A stretch of 64,000 nucleotides of DNA from Mycolicibacterium sp. MU0053 (GTDB lineage: Bacteria; Actinomycetota; Actinomycetes; Mycobacteriales; Mycobacteriaceae): the NCBI RefSeq assembly GCF_963378095.1, contig NZ_OY726397.1, positions 248,001 through 312,000 of the forward strand, read 5' to 3'. Under the pieces are notes generated by a model. The model had not been told where the DNA came from and made no database searches. It was given only the letters and a program-made list of their open reading frames with translations. Made by a program: the position numbers and the translations under genes. This document shows, one piece after another, positions 1 through 10,239 of the stretch; the stretch's first letter is position 1, and every line of letters begins with the position of its first letter.

Positions 1-713
1 AGCGTCGCGCCGACGGTCCGGACGCCGCGACGCGCGGCATAGCGCACCATGCCGCCCCAGCCGCAGCCGACGTCGAGCAGCCGATCGCCCTCCTTGAGCC
101 GCAGCTTCTCGAACACCAGCCGGTATTTGTTCTCCTGGGCCTCCTCGAGGGTGGCGTTGGGGTCCGGATAGCAGGCGCAGGTGTAGGTCATCGACGGGCC
201 CAGCACCAGTTCGTAGAACCGGTTGGACACGTCGTAGTGGTGGTGGATGACCTCGGCGTCGCGAGTCTTGCTGTGCCGCAACCCCTCTGCGATGCGTCGC
301 CAACGCGGCAGGGCCTCCTGCGGGGGTGGGGGAATGGGCTTGAGCCGTTCCACCCCGATCGACCGGATGATCTGGGCGAGCGTCCGCGCGGACGGCCGCC
401 TGAAGTTCAGCTTGTGCGCCAACGCCGTGAGAAGGTCGTAGGGATCGCCCGGGTGCACGCCGTAGGCCTCTAGATCGCCGGAGACATAGGCGCGGGCCAG
501 GCCCAGGTCGCCGGGCGCGGTGGCCAGATAGGTGGTGCCGCGGGGAGTCAGCAGCGTCAGGCCGACCGGGGCGTCGTCCGGACCGGCCGAGCTGCCGTCG
601 TACGCGGTGAACCGCAACGGCAGGCCGTCGTCGCCCGCGGTGAAGATCTCCAGGATCTCCGCGAGTTTGAGCTTGCCGTTGCTGGTGGCCGGTTGCTCCT
701 TGAACGTGGTCAT
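1..713 (-). CDS. Cyclopropane-fatty-acyl-phospholipid synthase family methyltransferase, 3' part outside window
   Basis: This is the N-terminal 237 codons of a SAM-dependent methyltransferase of the CFA synthase family, related to M. tuberculosis Rv3720. The coding sequence runs off the left edge, so the C-terminus is missing. The translation starts MTTFKEQPATSNGKLK and reaches the SAM-binding glycine motif LLDVGCGWGGMV, preceded by the HHYDVSNRFYELVLGPSMTYTCA block typical in the family (pattern HHYD then FYELVLG). The ATG overlaps the stop of the FAD oxidase upstream as ATGA, so the two are probably translated together. Family members act on unsaturated acyl chains of membrane lipids; the exact substrate cannot be read from sequence. 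Confidence 0.85.
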   Translation of the reverse strand, partial: MTTFKEQPATSNGKLKLAEILEIFTAGDDGLPLRFTAYDGSSAGPDDAPVGLTLLTPRGTTYLATAPGDLGLARAYVSGDLEAYGVHPGDPYDLLTALAHKLNFRRPSARTLAQIIRSIGVERLKPIPPPPQEALPRWRRIAEGLRHSKTRDAEVIHHHYDVSNRFYELVLGPSMTYTCACYPDPNATLEEAQENKYRLVFEKLRLKEGDRLLDVGCGWGGMVRYAARRGVRTVGAT

Positions 714-2089
714 CGCCGCTGTACCGCCTTTGCGTAGAGATCCAGTAGACGTGCGTCGGGGTCGTGGGTCTTCTTGACCGTCTTGTAGGTTTCGCCGCCG
801 TACAGGTCGTCGAACTCCTCTGCGGAATAGTAGGAATCGGAATACAGCGACTTGTGTCCGTCGAGTTCGGTGATCTTGGTTTCGATCATGCGGTTGGTGT
901 ACCCGGGGCTGGGGCCCACCGGAACCGACGACCAGAAGCCGACGTTGACGTAGCTCAAATCGGGTTGGATCGGATACAGCGGCCAGCGATGCCGATCGCG
1001 TAACCGCAACGGGCACAACCAGATCGGATCGATCGGAATGGTATCCAAGAACCACTGCAGGAATTCGGCGGTCCGTTCGATGGGAACCTCGACGTCCTGG
1101 ACCACCCGTTCGCGCGGCGGGCGGCCCTTGCGCTGCTCGATCCGGTCGGCGATGTTGAACCGTTGGTCGTAGCCGATCAGCTTCCAGTAGAAACTGCTGC
1201 GCCGCAGGCGGCGCGGCCAGAACCGCCGAATGCCGGGATGCTGTGCACCGAAGGCCCGCGAGCACCAGAACCAGTCGGTGTCCCAGCGCCACAGGTAGTC
1301 GTGGATGGTCAGCCGGTCGTGTTTGGTCTCGCCGTCGTGCTGGATCGAGCGGTAGTAGATCTGGCTGCCGGTGTAGTCGCTGACCGGGCCGGTGGTGGCG
1401 GTCTGGCGCCCCAGGCACAGGTAGGACTCGTCGGCGCTGAACACCACCCCGTCGAGGTAGTCCACCCGGGTCCCGTTGTGGCCGCCGGTCTCGATGATGC
1501 GGTCCAGCGCGGCGATGAGGTCGGCCAGCGACCGGAAGCGCAGATGCTCCAGCGCCACGAACGGTGCCACCGACTCCAGTTCGATCCGCAGCCGCACGGC
1601 GTAGCCCAGCGTGCCGTAGGAATTCGGGAAGCTGCGGAACAGGTCGCTGTGCTGCACCGGACTGGCGGTCACCACCTCTCCGGCGCCGGTGAGGATGTCC
1701 ATTTCGAGCACCGATTCGTGCGGCAGGCCGTTGCGGAACGAGGTCGACTCGATCCCCATCCCGGTGACGGCGCCGCCCAGCGTGATCGTCTTGAGCTGCG
1801 GCACCACCAGCGGCGCCAGGCCGAACGGCAGCGTGGCGGCAACCAGATCCTCATAGGTGCACATGCCGGCCACGTCGGCGGTGCGGGCCGCGGCGTCGAC
1901 GCTGATCACCCCGGTCAATCCCGACACGTCCAACCCGGGGGCGTCACTGCGGGCGCGGGCGCGGAACAGGTTGGAGGTGGGCTTGGCCAGCCGGACCGTG
2001 GCGCCCGGCGGGATGGCGCGGTAGCTCGCGAGAAGGCGTTCGACGCCGCTGGCATGGGCCGAGAGTGCGTCAGTTTCGGGAACGGACAC
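710..2089 (-). CDS. FAD-binding (PCMH-type) oxidoreductase, Rv3719-like
   Basis: A 459-residue flavoprotein with an N-terminal FAD-binding domain of the PCMH/vanillyl-alcohol oxidase fold. The segment around residues 95-115 (LKTITLGGAVTGMGIES) is the FAD-pyrophosphate loop, and the overall look is that of the delta-24-sterol reductase-like group (Rv3719 in M. tuberculosis). The start is GTG at 2089. Its stop overlaps the ATG of the downstream lipid methyltransferase by 4 bases, a conserved pairing that suggests a joint role in lipid modification. It may reduce or oxidise the same lipid class that the methyltransferase acts on; that is inference. The next gene is divergent across an 87-bp spacer. 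Confidence 0.85.
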   Translation of the reverse strand: MSVPETDALSAHASGVERLLASYRAIPPGATVRLAKPTSNLFRARARSDAPGLDVSGLTGVISVDAAARTADVAGMCTYEDLVAATLPFGLAPLVVPQLKTITLGGAVTGMGIESTSFRNGLPHESVLEMDILTGAGEVVTASPVQHSDLFRSFPNSYGTLGYAVRLRIELESVAPFVALEHLRFRSLADLIAALDRIIETGGHNGTRVDYLDGVVFSADESYLCLGRQTATTGPVSDYTGSQIYYRSIQHDGETKHDRLTIHDYLWRWDTDWFWCSRAFGAQHPGIRRFWPRRLRRSSFYWKLIGYDQRFNIADRIEQRKGRPPRERVVQDVEVPIERTAEFLQWFLDTIPIDPIWLCPLRLRDRHRWPLYPIQPDLSYVNVGFWSSVPVGPSPGYTNRMIETKITELDGHKSLYSDSYYSAEEFDDLYGGETYKTVKKTHDPDARLLDLYAKAVQRR

Positions 2090-2176
2090 ACATATACGCT
2101 AGTCGCAGAGCGCGGTCGATGCGACCGCTCGGCGGGCGAGTCCCCCGGACAATCACTGGAGCGAGGAGTTTTTGCC

Positions 2177-2614
2177 ATGGGACAGGTCAGTGCGACCAGC
2201 ACGGTTCTGGTCAACGCCACCCCGGACGAGGTGCTGGCCGCCGTCGCCGACTACAACGAGGTGCGGCCCAAGATCCTGTCCTCGCAGTACAGCGACTATC
2301 AGGTGCTGCAGGGCGGGGTCGGCGCGGGCACCGTGGTCAAGTGGAAGCTGCAGGCCACCAAGTCGCGGGTCCGGGAAGTGCAGGCCAACGTCGACATCGC
2401 GGGGAAGACCGTGATCGAGAAGGACGCGAACTCCACGATGGTCACCAACTGGACCGTCGCCCCGGCCGGGCCCGGGGCCTCGGTCACCGTCAAGACCTCC
2501 TGGACCGGTGCCGGCGGCGTCAAGGGCATCTTCGAGGGCATCTTCGCGCCGCTCGGATTGAAGAAGATCCAGGCCGAGGTCCTGAAGAACCTCAAGAACC
2601 AGCTGGAGCGCTGA
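2177..2614 (+). CDS. SRPBCC-family protein, Rv3718c-like
   Basis: A 145-residue protein of the SRPBCC/START-like helix-grip fold, which makes a deep hydrophobic ligand cavity. The N-terminus (GQVSATSTVLVNATPDEVLA) is the usual first strand plus helix, and the C-terminus is a long amphipathic helix ending NLKNQLER. The ATG at 2177 has a GAGGAG ribosome site at 2163-2168; longer in-frame starts reach far into the antisense of the FAD oxidase and are not credible. It is transcribed away from the FAD oxidase/methyltransferase pair. A role in lipid or polyketide binding is typical of the fold, but its ligand is not known. Confidence 0.85.
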   Translation: MGQVSATSTVLVNATPDEVLAAVADYNEVRPKILSSQYSDYQVLQGGVGAGTVVKWKLQATKSRVREVQANVDIAGKTVIEKDANSTMVTNWTVAPAGPGASVTVKTSWTGAGGVKGIFEGIFAPLGLKKIQAEVLKNLKNQLER

Positions 2615-2689
2615 CTTCGCGCGCCGAGTTGCTTTGTTCGCGGGGTTAGTCGCGAAACGGGTACAACAACCCAACTTTCGGCGGCCCGC

Positions 2690-3460
2690 TCAGGTCGTCG
2701 CCGGCTGGGTGGCCAGGTAGGCGACGATGCCGCGGACGACGGCACTCGCGTACTTCTGCCGCCCGGTGTCGGTGGTGATCAGGCCCGAGTCGGCCGGATT
2801 CTTCATATTGCCCAGCTCGACCAGGATCGCCGGGTACTGCGCCAGGTTGAGCCCGGCGATATCGGAGCGCGGGTTCAACCCGTTGGTGCCGATGTAGTTC
2901 GCGGCCGGGATGCCCGAGGCCACCAGTTGGTCGCGCATGGTCTGGGCCAGCCGCACCGCCGGGCCGGCCTGCGCCTGGTTCAGCGGCGGGTTCGAGTACA
3001 GGATGTGGAATCCGCGTCCCGAGGCCGGACCGCCGTCGGCGTGGATCGAGACGATGGCGTGCGGACGCACCGAGTTGGCCAGCGCGGCCCGCTGATCCAC
3101 GCACGGCCCGGCCGAACTGTCGTCGCCGCGGGACATCGCGGTGCGCACGCCGTGGCGCATCAACTCGGCGCGGATGCGCAGCGTGGTGTCCCAGGTGAAG
3201 CTGTGTTCGGGGTAGCCGTCATTGGTGGCGCTGCCGCTGGCCTGGCAGTCCTTGGTGCCGCCGCGCCCGGTCGGGACCTGGCGGCTGTTGTGGGCCGACT
3301 CGTTGACCGCGTTGTGACCGGGATCGAGGAACACGATCTTGCCGGCGACCGACGGCACGGCCTGCGCGACCGGGGCAGTCTGCGGTGCGATGAGCGAGGA
3401 CGCGAGGACGACGACGGCGGCCAGTGGGGCCCCGACACGCAGGCAGGCAGGTACGTGCAC
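2690..3460 (-). CDS. N-acetylmuramoyl-L-alanine amidase, Rv3717-like
   Basis: A 256-residue secreted zinc amidase (Amidase_3 family) that cuts the bond between N-acetylmuramic acid and L-alanine in peptidoglycan. Residues 1-34 form a signal peptide (hydrophobic stretch LAAVVVLASSLIA, cleavage near VAQAVP). Zinc-ligand and catalytic candidates are visible: H49 in LDPGHNAVNE, E85 in YPEHSF, H140 in VSIHADGG, and the C-terminal catalytic glutamate E215 in ILVELGNMKN. The length and two-cysteine insert (C72, C120) agree with the mycobacterial Rv3717 group, which lacks a separate cell-wall-binding domain. It is divergent from the ybaB-recR pair across 110 bp. Confidence 0.92.
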   Translation of the reverse strand: MHVPACLRVGAPLAAVVVLASSLIAPQTAPVAQAVPSVAGKIVFLDPGHNAVNESAHNSRQVPTGRGGTKDCQASGSATNDGYPEHSFTWDTTLRIRAELMRHGVRTAMSRGDDSSAGPCVDQRAALANSVRPHAIVSIHADGGPASGRGFHILYSNPPLNQAQAGPAVRLAQTMRDQLVASGIPAANYIGTNGLNPRSDIAGLNLAQYPAILVELGNMKNPADSGLITTDTGRQKYASAVVRGIVAYLATQPATT

Positions 3461-3570
3461 TGGGCCAACGTAGCCCGGCGCCGTCTACCCTTGAAGAGGC
3501 GAAAGCGTGAATCGCCGATGCGCAACCAAGTCGAGACCCAGCCGAAACAGATACGTGAAGGGGACCAGTC

Positions 3571-3909
3571 ATGCAACCCGGTGAAGGCGCACCCGACATG
3601 TCGGCACTGCTGGCACAGGCTCAGCAGATGCAGCAGCAGTTGATGGAGGCGCAGGAACAGCTCGCGAACACCGAGGTGCACGGTCAGGCCGGCGGCGGGC
3701 TGGTGCAGGTCACCGTGAAGGGCAGTGGCGAGGTCGTCGGCGTGGCCATCGACCCGAAGGTGATCGATCCCGAGGATCCCGAAACCCTGCAGGACCTCAT
3801 CGTCGGAGCGCTCGGCGACGCGGCCAAGCAAGTGACGATCATGGCGCAGTCGCGGCTGGGGCCGTTGGCCAGCGGCATGGGCAACGCTCTGGGAATGCCG
3901 GGATTCTGA
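3571..3909 (+). CDS. YbaB/EbfC-family nucleoid-associated protein
   Basis: A 112-residue YbaB/EbfC DNA-binding protein. The sequence has the glutamine-rich first helix ([20 protein letters not shown]) and the central beta strands [20 protein letters not shown] that are hallmark regions of the family. Proteins of this family form dimers that bind DNA without strong sequence preference. The gene lies 12 bp upstream of recR, the near-universal bacterial arrangement, so both are almost certainly cotranscribed. The ATG at 3571 was kept because the ribosome site (GAAGGGGA, 3557-3564) lies just upstream. Confidence 0.93.
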   Translation: MQPGEGAPDMSALLAQAQQMQQQLMEAQEQLANTEVHGQAGGGLVQVTVKGSGEVVGVAIDPKVIDPEDPETLQDLIVGALGDAAKQVTIMAQSRLGPLASGMGNALGMPGF

Positions 3910-3921
3910 CCTTGGACCACC

Positions 3922-4533
3922 ATGTTTGAGGGCCCCGTCCAGGATCTGATCGACGAGTTGGGCAAGCTGCCCGGCATCGGTCCGAAGAGCGCGCAGCGCA
4001 TCGCGTTCTACCTGCTGTCGGTGGAGCCACCGGATATCGATCGGCTGACCGCGGCGCTGGGCCGGGTGCGCGACGGGGTGACGTTCTGCGAGGTGTGCGG
4101 CAACGTGTCCGACGCCGCGCGCTGCCGGATCTGCGGCGACCCCCGCCGCGACGGCACCCTGGTGTGCGTGGTCGAGGAGCCCAAGGACGTGCAGGCCGTC
4201 GAGCGCACCCGCGAGTTCCGCGGCCGCTACCACGTCCTCGGCGGCGCGCTGGATCCGCTGTCCGGGGTCGGACCGGAGCAGTTGCGAATCCGTGAGCTGC
4301 TCAACCGCATCGGCGAACGCGTCGACGGAGTGGACATCGCCGAGGTCATCATCGCGACCGACCCCAACACCGAGGGCGAGGCCACCGCGACCTACCTGGT
4401 GCGCATGCTGCGCGACATCCCCGGCCTGAGCGTCACCCGGATCGCGTCGGGCCTGCCGATGGGCGGCGACCTGGAATTCGCCGACGAGCTGACGCTGGGC
4501 CGCGCCCTGGTCGGCCGCCGCGCAATGGCCTGA
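3922..4533 (+). CDS. recR: Recombination mediator RecR
   Basis: A 203-residue RecR, which works with RecF/RecO to load RecA on single-stranded gaps. It has an N-terminal helix-hairpin-helix ([17 protein letters not shown], residues 16-32), a C4 zinc finger with C56, C59, C68 and C71, and a Toprim domain beginning [10 protein letters not shown] with the acidic motif [15 protein letters not shown]. The length is standard for actinobacteria. It sits directly after the ybaB-type gene and converges on gatD with a 9-bp gap, so transcription from the two sides meets here. Confidence 0.96.
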   Translation: MFEGPVQDLIDELGKLPGIGPKSAQRIAFYLLSVEPPDIDRLTAALGRVRDGVTFCEVCGNVSDAARCRICGDPRRDGTLVCVVEEPKDVQAVERTREFRGRYHVLGGALDPLSGVGPEQLRIRELLNRIGERVDGVDIAEVIIATDPNTEGEATATYLVRMLRDIPGLSVTRIASGLPMGGDLEFADELTLGRALVGRRAMA

Positions 4534-4542
4534 GGGGGCGGC

Positions 4543-5250
4543 CTAGACGCGGCGGGGGGCGGCCAGGCGTTCGCGGCGCAACTGCTCCACCTCGGCCAGC
4601 TCCAACGGTGCCAGCGGGCCCACCACCTTCGCGAGCAGATGGTCGGCCAGCTCGGGGTTGCGGGCCAGGCAGCAGCCGTGCAGGTAGGTGGCCACCACGC
4701 TGCCCTGCACCGCGCCGTCGTACCCGTCGCCGGCGCGATTTCCGGCGCCCTTGGTGACCCGCGCCAACGGCTGCGAGGCGGCGCCCAGAACCGTTCCGCC
4801 GCGGTGGTTTTCGAATCCCGTCAACGGCTGGGTCAGACCGTCCACCAGGGGCGTCGCCGCCACCTCGCCGATGCTGCGGGTCTCCTGCGGGCTGGTGGTG
4901 ACGTCGAGCATCCCCACGCCCTCGACCCGTTCCCCGGCCGAGGTCTCATACCAGTGCCCGAGCACCTGGATCGCCGCGCAGATCGCCAGCACCGGCGCCC
5001 CGCGCTCGGCGGCGCGCTGCAATCCCGGATAGCGGATCAGATGCTTGGTGGCCAGGCGCTGCGCGTAATCCTCGGCGCCACCCAGCGTGTAGAGATCCAG
5101 CGATTCTGGCACCGGGTCGGCCAGCGTGATCTCGACGATCTCGGCGTCGATGCCGCGCAGCCGCAACCGCTGCCGCAGCACCACCGCGTTTCCGCTGTCG
5201 CCGTAGGTGCCCATGACATCGGGCAGCACCAGCCCGATCTGCACGCTCAT
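4543..5250 (-). CDS. gatD: Lipid II isoglutaminyl synthase, glutaminase subunit GatD
   Basis: A 235-residue class I glutamine amidotransferase (CobB/CobQ-like) that releases ammonia from glutamine for MurT, which amidates the D-glutamate of lipid II to D-isoglutamine. The nucleophile is C91 in APVLAICAAIQVLGH and the catalytic histidine is H191 in ATYLHGCC. The start is the ATG at 5250 (MSVQIGLVLPD), which overlaps the murT stop as ATGA; upstream in-frame starts lie inside murT. The corresponding gene was annotated cobQ2 in M. tuberculosis (Rv3713), but pairing with murT fixes its role in cell wall rather than cobalamin synthesis. Confidence 0.93.
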   Translation of the reverse strand: MSVQIGLVLPDVMGTYGDSGNAVVLRQRLRLRGIDAEIVEITLADPVPESLDLYTLGGAEDYAQRLATKHLIRYPGLQRAAERGAPVLAICAAIQVLGHWYETSAGERVEGVGMLDVTTSPQETRSIGEVAATPLVDGLTQPLTGFENHRGGTVLGAASQPLARVTKGAGNRAGDGYDGAVQGSVVATYLHGCCLARNPELADHLLAKVVGPLAPLELAEVEQLRRERLAAPRRV

Positions 5251-6473
5251 GCCAGCCGCCGATTCAACTGCAGCATCGCCGTGTAGTTGGCGACGACCTC
5301 GACGTGTCCGGGCGGGCACGAGGCGATCGCCGCCACCGTGTCGTGCACGAGGGTGTGCTCGACCCCGGCGTAACCGAGTCGGACCGCGAGGTCGGTGCCG
5401 CGCTCGCCGGCGGCCACCACGGGAAAGGCCGGGTCCACGAAATGCTCGAAGTTCACGTCCCACAACCAGGACAGGTCCTCGCCGTCGGGAACCTGCCCGT
5501 TGACCGCGATCACGACACCGGCCGCGGCGGAATCCACCATCGACAGCGCCTCCTGCCAGCCCGCGGGGTTCTTGGCCAGCAACACCCGTGCGGTGTGCTC
5601 GCCGACCCGCACCGTGCGGTAGCGCCCGGCCACCTCGTCGACACCGGAGACGGCGGCCACCGCGGCCACCGGATCGGCGCCGAGGGTCACGGCCGCGGCG
5701 ACGGCCTGGGCCGCGTTGCCACGGTTGACCGCACCCGGCAGGGCCAGCGTCATCGGCACGGACAGGCCGTCGGGACCGTAGAGGTGGTCATCGTCGAACC
5801 ACCATTGCGGACTCGGCCGCTTGAAGTCGACGCCGGTGGAGAACCAGTCGGTGCCTTCCCGCACGATGATCTCGCCGCTGCGCGGACAACTGACCGAGTC
5901 GCCCGACCAGCCCGCCCCGGCGGCCACCCACACCACGTTGGGGCAGTCGTAGGCGGCCGAGGTCATGAGCACGTCGTCGCAGTTGGCGACGACGACGGCG
6001 GCGGGATGGCGCGCCAGGCCCGCGCGCAGGGTGCGTTCGATGTGGTTGATCTCACCGACGCGGTCGAGCTGATCCCGCGACAGGTTCAGCAACACGATGA
6101 CCTCGGCGGCCACGGCGTCCAGGACATGCGGGACGTGCATCTCGTCGACCTCGAGGGCCGCCAGCTCGGCGTCGTGCCCGGCGGCCAGGGCCGCGATCAG
6201 GCCCGCGTCCATGTTGGCGCCCTCGGCGTTGGTGGCGACCGGGCCCAGGGTCGCCAGTGCGGCCGCGACCATGCCGGTGGTGGTGGATTTGCCGTTCGTC
6301 CCGGTCACCACGACCGCACGCCGGTCCGCACCGAGTTGGCGCAGCAGCGACTTGTCCAGGGTCATCGCGACCAAACCGCCGATCATCGCCCCGGCGCCGC
6401 GGCCGGTGACGCGGGAGGCCCAGCGCGCGGCCGAGCCGGCGGCCAAGGCAAGACGTCCCCGGGTGGTGATCAC
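5247..6473 (-). CDS. murT: Lipid II isoglutaminyl synthase, Mur-ligase subunit MurT
   Basis: A 408-residue Mur-ligase-like ATPase that, with GatD, amidates lipid II. The P-loop GTNGKSTT is at residues 58-65, and the central domain has the Mur-ligase NLSRDQLDR motif. The C-terminal DUF1727 region ends NYTAMLQLNRRLA. The zinc-ribbon insert seen in Firmicutes MurT is recognisable in position (CPRSGE, later WFSTGVDFKRPSP), but three of its four expected cysteines are replaced, so it probably binds no zinc here. The gene overlaps gatD by 4 bases. It is divergent from the exonuclease gene across 99 bp. Confidence 0.93.
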   Translation of the reverse strand: MITTRGRLALAAGSAARWASRVTGRGAGAMIGGLVAMTLDKSLLRQLGADRRAVVVTGTNGKSTTTGMVAAALATLGPVATNAEGANMDAGLIAALAAGHDAELAALEVDEMHVPHVLDAVAAEVIVLLNLSRDQLDRVGEINHIERTLRAGLARHPAAVVVANCDDVLMTSAAYDCPNVVWVAAGAGWSGDSVSCPRSGEIIVREGTDWFSTGVDFKRPSPQWWFDDDHLYGPDGLSVPMTLALPGAVNRGNAAQAVAAAVTLGADPVAAVAAVSGVDEVAGRYRTVRVGEHTARVLLAKNPAGWQEALSMVDSAAAGVVIAVNGQVPDGEDLSWLWDVNFEHFVDPAFPVVAAGERGTDLAVRLGYAGVEHTLVHDTVAAIASCPPGHVEVVANYTAMLQLNRRLA

Positions 6474-6572
6474 CGCAAGAGTTTATGTCCTGTCCGGTGC
6501 GCCGTGTCGACACGGTTTTACACAGCGCCGCCAACGCCCGGGATTGTCACCGGTGCGTGCCATTCTGAGGTC

Positions 6573-7559
6573 GTGAGCCACTTCTGGGGTCGACCAGCTG
6601 CCGAATCCGGGCACGGGTGGGCGGTCGTCGACGTGGAGACGTCCGGATTCCGGCCGGGGCAGGCCCGGGTCCTCAGCATCGCGGTGCTGGCGCTGGGCCC
6701 GGACGGCCAGGTCGAACAGTCCCTGGCCAGCCTGCTGAACCCGTGTGTCGACCCGGGGCCCACACACGTGCACGGCATCACCGCCGAAATGCTGGAGGAC
6801 CAGCCGACCTTCGCCGACATCGCCCCCGAGGTGGCGAACCTGCTCAACGGCCGCACCCTGGTCGCGCACAACGCGGCCTTCGACTACTCGTTCCTGGCGG
6901 CCGAGGCCGAACTGGCCGCCACGGCCCTGCCGATCGACACCGTGATGTGCACCGTGGAGCTGGCCCGCCGCCTCGAGCTGGGGCTGGACAACCTTCGGCT
7001 GGAGACGCTGGCGCGGCACTGGGGCGTGGCGCAGACCCGCCCGCACGACGCCTTCGACGACGCGCTGGTGCTGTCCCGGGTGTTGGCGCCGGCGCTGGCG
7101 CGGGCCCGCGACCGGGACGTGTGGATCCCGGTGCGTCCGGTGACCCGTCGCCGTTGGCCCAGCGGACGGATCACCCACGAGGAGCTGCGCCCGCTGAAGA
7201 TGCTGGCCTCGCGGATGCCCTGCCCGTATCTGAACCCGGGCCGCTACGTGCGGGGAAAGCCGCTGGTCCAGGGCATGCGGGTGGCATTGTCGTCCGATTG
7301 CACGCGCACCCATGAGGAACTCGTCGAGCGGATCCTGCACGCCGGATTGGCGTACTGCGACAACGTCGATCCCGAGACCTCGCTGGTCATCTGCAACGAG
7401 ACCGTGCCCGAACACGGTAAGGGCTACGCCGCGCGCGAACTCGGTGTGCCGGTGGTTCCCGACACCGAGTTCATGACGCATGTGCGCGACGTAGCCAGCG
7501 GTACCGGGATCGACGAGTTCGTCGACGCCGTCGACGGCGGCCAGTTCGCGCTGTTCTAG
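6573..7559 (+). CDS. DEDDh 3'-5' exonuclease (DnaQ-like, Rv3711c-like) with C-terminal BRCT-like region
   Basis: A 328-residue protein starting at GTG 6573 (VSHFWGRPAAESG). The exonuclease domain has D20 and E22 (VVDVETSGF), D104 (VAHNAAFDYSFL), and H158 with D163 (RPHDAFDD), the full DEDDh set. Residues from about 240 onward (RVALSSDCTRTHEELVERIL and the following LVICNETVPEHGKGYAARELGVPVV) look like a BRCT domain, as in the M. tuberculosis protein annotated dnaQ. Published work argues that in mycobacteria PHP-domain proofreading in DnaE1 matters more than this family, so its role is better described as DNA repair or nucleic-acid trimming than replication fidelity. Its 3' end overlaps the next gene's end by 4 bp. 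Confidence 0.88.
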   Translation: MSHFWGRPAAESGHGWAVVDVETSGFRPGQARVLSIAVLALGPDGQVEQSLASLLNPCVDPGPTHVHGITAEMLEDQPTFADIAPEVANLLNGRTLVAHNAAFDYSFLAAEAELAATALPIDTVMCTVELARRLELGLDNLRLETLARHWGVAQTRPHDAFDDALVLSRVLAPALARARDRDVWIPVRPVTRRRWPSGRITHEELRPLKMLASRMPCPYLNPGRYVRGKPLVQGMRVALSSDCTRTHEELVERILHAGLAYCDNVDPETSLVICNETVPEHGKGYAARELGVPVVPDTEFMTHVRDVASGTGIDEFVDAVDGGQFALF

Positions 7560-7948
7560 GCCAGCGCCTTGACCTTCAACGCGTCGAATTCCGCCTGGGT
7601 GATGGTGCCCGTTTCGAGCAGGTTCTTCGCGTCGGCGATCTCCTGCGCCGGGGACCGGCCGGCGGCCTGGCGGATGTAGTCCTCGGTCTGCCGTTGCGCC
7701 GACATCGCGGAGTCCCGGGCGCGTTCGGCCATGCCCTTGCCGCGGGAGATCAAGTACACCAGCGCGGTCAGGTACGGGAACACGATCAGGAAGATCACCC
7801 AGATCGCCTTCACCCAGCCCGAGGTTTTGTGGTCCCGCCAGAACAGGTCAACGATGATGTTGAACAGGATCAGCAGATACGCGATGAACGCGAAGATGAC
7901 CAGCGAGTACCAGACCAGACCCCAAAACGAGTCCCAATCGAATTCCAT
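7556..7948 (-). CDS. Small membrane protein with PLDc_N-like and SHOCT domains
   Basis: A 130-residue membrane protein. Two transmembrane helices are clear at residues 7-35 (FWGLVWYSLVIFAFIAYLLI) and 46-68 (AIWVIFLIVFPYLTALVYLI), spaced and sequenced like the phospholipase-D-nuclease N-terminal (PLDc_N) module. The last 35 residues (IADAKNLLETGTITQAEFDALKVKALA) are a typical SHOCT domain, a short C-terminal oligomerisation motif. The start has a ribosome site GGAGCT a few bases upstream on the minus strand. It converges on the exonuclease gene, sharing 4 bp. No catalytic function is apparent. Confidence 0.85.
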   Translation of the reverse strand: MEFDWDSFWGLVWYSLVIFAFIAYLLILFNIIVDLFWRDHKTSGWVKAIWVIFLIVFPYLTALVYLISRGKGMAERARDSAMSAQRQTEDYIRQAAGRSPAQEIADAKNLLETGTITQAEFDALKVKALA

Positions 7949-8062
7949 GCGAAGCTCCTTGTCCCCGAGAGCGTCGAAATTGACGCCAGCGGGAGAGTAA
8001 CCCCGGTCAGGGCCCGCTAGGGGGGCAACCGGCGGCGCTGTGGCCCAGTCGTGACGTGGTCG

Positions 8063-9934
<1,872 letters not shown>

Positions 9935-9961
9935 CTAGGGGAATTCAGACCGGCGCATCGC

Positions 9962-10008
9962 AAAAGACCCGCGACGGGAAGCCAGTCCGGATCAGACCCC
10001 GTCGCGGC
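9962..10008 (-). terminator. leuA attenuator: intrinsic terminator hairpin in the leader
   Basis: Read on the minus strand, a perfect 10-bp stem CCGCGACGGG / CCCGTCGCGG (9998-10007 with 9969-9978) closes a 19-nt loop and is followed closely by TCTTTT (9962-9967). This is an intrinsic terminator between the leader peptide and leuA. The 5' arm overlaps the last codons of the leader peptide, so leader translation and terminator folding must interfere with each other. Confidence 0.7.
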
Positions 10009-10033
10009 GCCCGAGGAGGAGCACACGCTGCAC
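9992..10033 (-). CDS. leuA leader peptide (13 residues)
   Basis: A short open frame GTG...TGA encoding VQRVLLLGRRDGV lies 75 bp upstream of leuA on the same strand. It contains three consecutive CTC leucine codons (10012-10023). A Leu-rich leader upstream of leuA is an established actinobacterial attenuation arrangement (the LEU element described by comparative genomics). The frame is far too short for ordinary gene calling. Its function would be to couple leucyl-tRNA supply to leuA transcription. Confidence 0.75.
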   Translation of the reverse strand: MQRVLLLGRRDGV

Positions 10034-10239
10034 GGCAGTCACTGTACTCCGGTGCGGTGGCGTGGCCAAAACCCGGTGGAAAGCCCGGCACCGGCGGCGA
10101 CCGGTCGGAAGCACGGGCGCGCCGGCAGCGCCATTCCGGAGCCCGCCGTCGTTGCTCGGCATTTTTCCGCATCGAAGCTTGGTCGGAGGTCGATAGGATT
10201 TCGGGACGGTCGGCAGATGCCGGTGCAGAAGGGGGCGGG

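Noticed and set aside
5304..6572. A long upstream extension of the exonuclease frame
   Set aside because: It lies antisense to murT and reads as low-complexity His/Gly/Arg sequence; homology begins only at the GTG at 6573.
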